Below the pieces are notes generated by a model. The model was not told the origin of the DNA. It saw only the letters and a list, made by a program, of their open reading frames with translations, and did not search any database. A program made the position numbers and the translations under genes. 35,673 bases of DNA from an uncultured Flavobacteriales bacterium. Lineage in GTDB: Bacteria; Bacteroidota; Bacteroidia; Flavobacteriales; BACL11. Position 1 is the stretch's first letter; each line of letters begins with the position of its first letter. This document shows, in pieces, positions 34,545 through 35,673 of this stretch. Location of the stretch: positions 1 to 35,673 of the forward strand of contig CAJQRK010000035.1 of NCBI GenBank assembly GCA_905612305.1. Direction: 5' to 3'.

Positions 34545-35673
34545 ATGGAATACAAGCAATTAAATATTGATGATATTTCTTTTTTTAAAGAAATAATTGG
34601 AGCAGAATTTGTTTTTACAGGTTTAGAAAAATTGTTAGCTTATAGCCATGACGAAACAGAGGATTTGTCCTTTCCGCCAGAATTAGTGTTGACCCCAAGA
34701 ACAACTGAGCAGATTGCTACAGTTTTGAAGTTTTGTAATGTAAATAAAATTGCTATCACTCCTTGCGGAGCACGTACAGGATTGAGTGGAGGTTCTTTGC
34801 CCATTTTTGGAGGTGTTGCCTTGAGCATGGAACGCTTTAATACCATTATTGAAATAGATGAACGCAATTTGCAAGCTACAGTTGAACCTGGAGTAATTAA
34901 CCAAGTATTTAAAGATGCAGTAGCTGAAAAAGGATTGTTTTATCCGCCAGACCCTGCAAGTAAAGGAAGTTGTATGTTGGGTGGAAATCTGGCAGAAAAT
35001 GCTGGAGGGCCTAAAGCAGTAAAATATGGCGTAACCAAAGATTATGTGTTGAATTTGGAAGTGGTATTGCCCACAGGAGAAATTATTTGGACAGGAGCAA
35101 ATGTATTGAAAAATGCTACTGGCTATGACTTAACTGCCCTTATGACTGGTAGTGAAGGCACACTTGGTGTTATTACTAAAATTGTTTTTCGCTTGATTCC
35201 TTTACCAGCAAAGGATATTACTATGCTTGTTTCTTTTAGTTCGGCTGAAAAAGCTTGTGAGGCGGTTTCTGCAGTTTTTCGTGCAGGAATCATCCCCTCA
35301 GCATTGGAGTTTATTGAGCGTGATGCAATAGATTGGACCTTAAAACATTCAGATGTTGAGATGCAAATTCATGATGCTGTAGAAGCACATTTGTTAGTTG
35401 AAGTTGATGGGAATGATATGGAATTGCTTTACAAAGATTGTGAGAAAATTGCTGAAGTAATGGAAAGGTTTGAATGTGGGGAAATTCTTCTTGCGGATAG
35501 CGAGAGTCAAAAAGAGCAATTATGGAAATTAAGAAGGACTGTAGGTGAAGCGGTAAAAGAAAATTCTGTTTACAAAGAAGAAGATACGGTAGTGCCAAGA
35601 GCAGAATTGCCAAAATTATTAAAAGGGGTAAAAGCTATTGGTGAGGTTTATGGCTTTAAGTCCATTTGTTACG
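34545..35673 (+). CDS. glcD: FAD-linked oxidase, glycolate oxidase GlcD / D-lactate dehydrogenase type (3' end cut by window)
   Basis: The frame is open for 376 codons to the window edge, so the C-terminus is missing; the family is usually about 460-490 residues. It begins MEYKQLNID, and SHDETEDLSFPPELV, the typical entry to the FAD_binding_4 domain, follows. Then come TPCGARTGLSGG, YPPDPASKG (residues 133-141), GGNLAENAGGPKAVKYG and TGYDLTALMTGSEGTLGVIT, all hallmarks of the GlcD/D-LDH flavoprotein group that oxidises 2-hydroxy acids. An in-frame ATG at 34518 would add nine residues. The catalytic C-terminal residues lie beyond the window, so substrate cannot be judged. The gene diverges from the DPP IV gene. 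Confidence 0.9.
   Translation, partial: MEYKQLNIDDISFFKEIIGAEFVFTGLEKLLAYSHDETEDLSFPPELVLTPRTTEQIATVLKFCNVNKIAITPCGARTGLSGGSLPIFGGVALSMERFNTIIEIDERNLQATVEPGVINQVFKDAVAEKGLFYPPDPASKGSCMLGGNLAENAGGPKAVKYGVTKDYVLNLEVVLPTGEIIWTGANVLKNATGYDLTALMTGSEGTLGVITKIVFRLIPLPAKDITMLVSFSSAEKACEAVSAVFRAGIIPSALEFIERDAIDWTLKHSDVEMQIHDAVEAHLLVEVDGNDMELLYKDCEKIAEVMERFECGEILLADSESQKEQLWKLRRTVGEAVKENSVYKEEDTVVPRAELPKLLKGVKAIGEVYGFKSICY

Noticed and set aside
34493-34555. Longer DPP IV start at 34555
   Set aside because: It places 21 residues before a perfect signal peptide and overlaps the divergent oxidase start.

Overview
The window is one compact, AT-rich bacterial chromosome segment, most likely from a member of the phylum Bacteroidota, order Flavobacteriales. 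The evidence is a secreted protein with a type IX secretion (T9SS) sorting tail, a fused CcsB-CcsA cytochrome c maturation protein, a BshB1 deacetylase, a five-repeat DUF349 protein, a Bacteroidota-style ComA/DUF368/AroE cluster, a Wza lipoprotein with a C-terminal helix, and at least nine upstream sequences matching the Bacteroidetes -7 promoter box TAnnTTTG. Genes lack obvious Shine-Dalgarno sequences, which is normal for the phylum. I see no prophage, insertion sequence, CRISPR array or integration site. No gap between genes exceeds about 185 bases, and the largest of these holds the tRNA.

Region 1 (1-4948, plus strand) is housekeeping: ftsY and rimO overlap by one base, then ffh and folD, then a small cold-shock protein with its own leader. 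FtsY and Ffh are partners in co-translational membrane targeting. A bidirectional hairpin terminator closes the region. Region 2 (4930-11187, minus strand) reads comA, DUF368, aroE from one promoter, then DUF349 protein and uvrB from another. Region 3 (11208-13752, plus strand) has a phosphoglucosamine mutase followed by a cysteine desulfurase whose reading frame is broken at a run of eleven G. Region 4 (13741-20776, minus strand) has an NhaC antiporter, a Wzc/Wza polysaccharide kinase-exporter pair with no sugar genes beside it, and a DUF2520, UbiA-type prenyltransferase, Maf operon.

Region 5 (20788-24630, plus strand) has the large CcsBA protein and BshB1, coupled by a one-base overlap; both concern thiol or haem redox chemistry. 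A 12-bp terminator separates them from region 6 (24708-28831, minus strand): a secreted T9SS Asp-box protein and a CopA-type copper ATPase. A tRNA-His lies at 28884-28958 on the plus strand, with a 15-bp terminator. Region 7 (29001-34492, minus strand) concerns peptide use and secreted redox proteins: a DPP IV-type peptidase, a POT peptide transporter with a 265-residue soluble insertion, and two secreted thioredoxin-like proteins. The window ends inside a plus-strand GlcD-type FAD oxidase (34545 to the edge).

Most of the window is ordinary core genome. The points most worth a second look are the poly-G frameshift in the cysteine desulfurase, the enlarged POT transporter with its thioredoxin partners, the ComA and UbiA homologues whose products in this phylum are uncertain, and several promoter-based start corrections.
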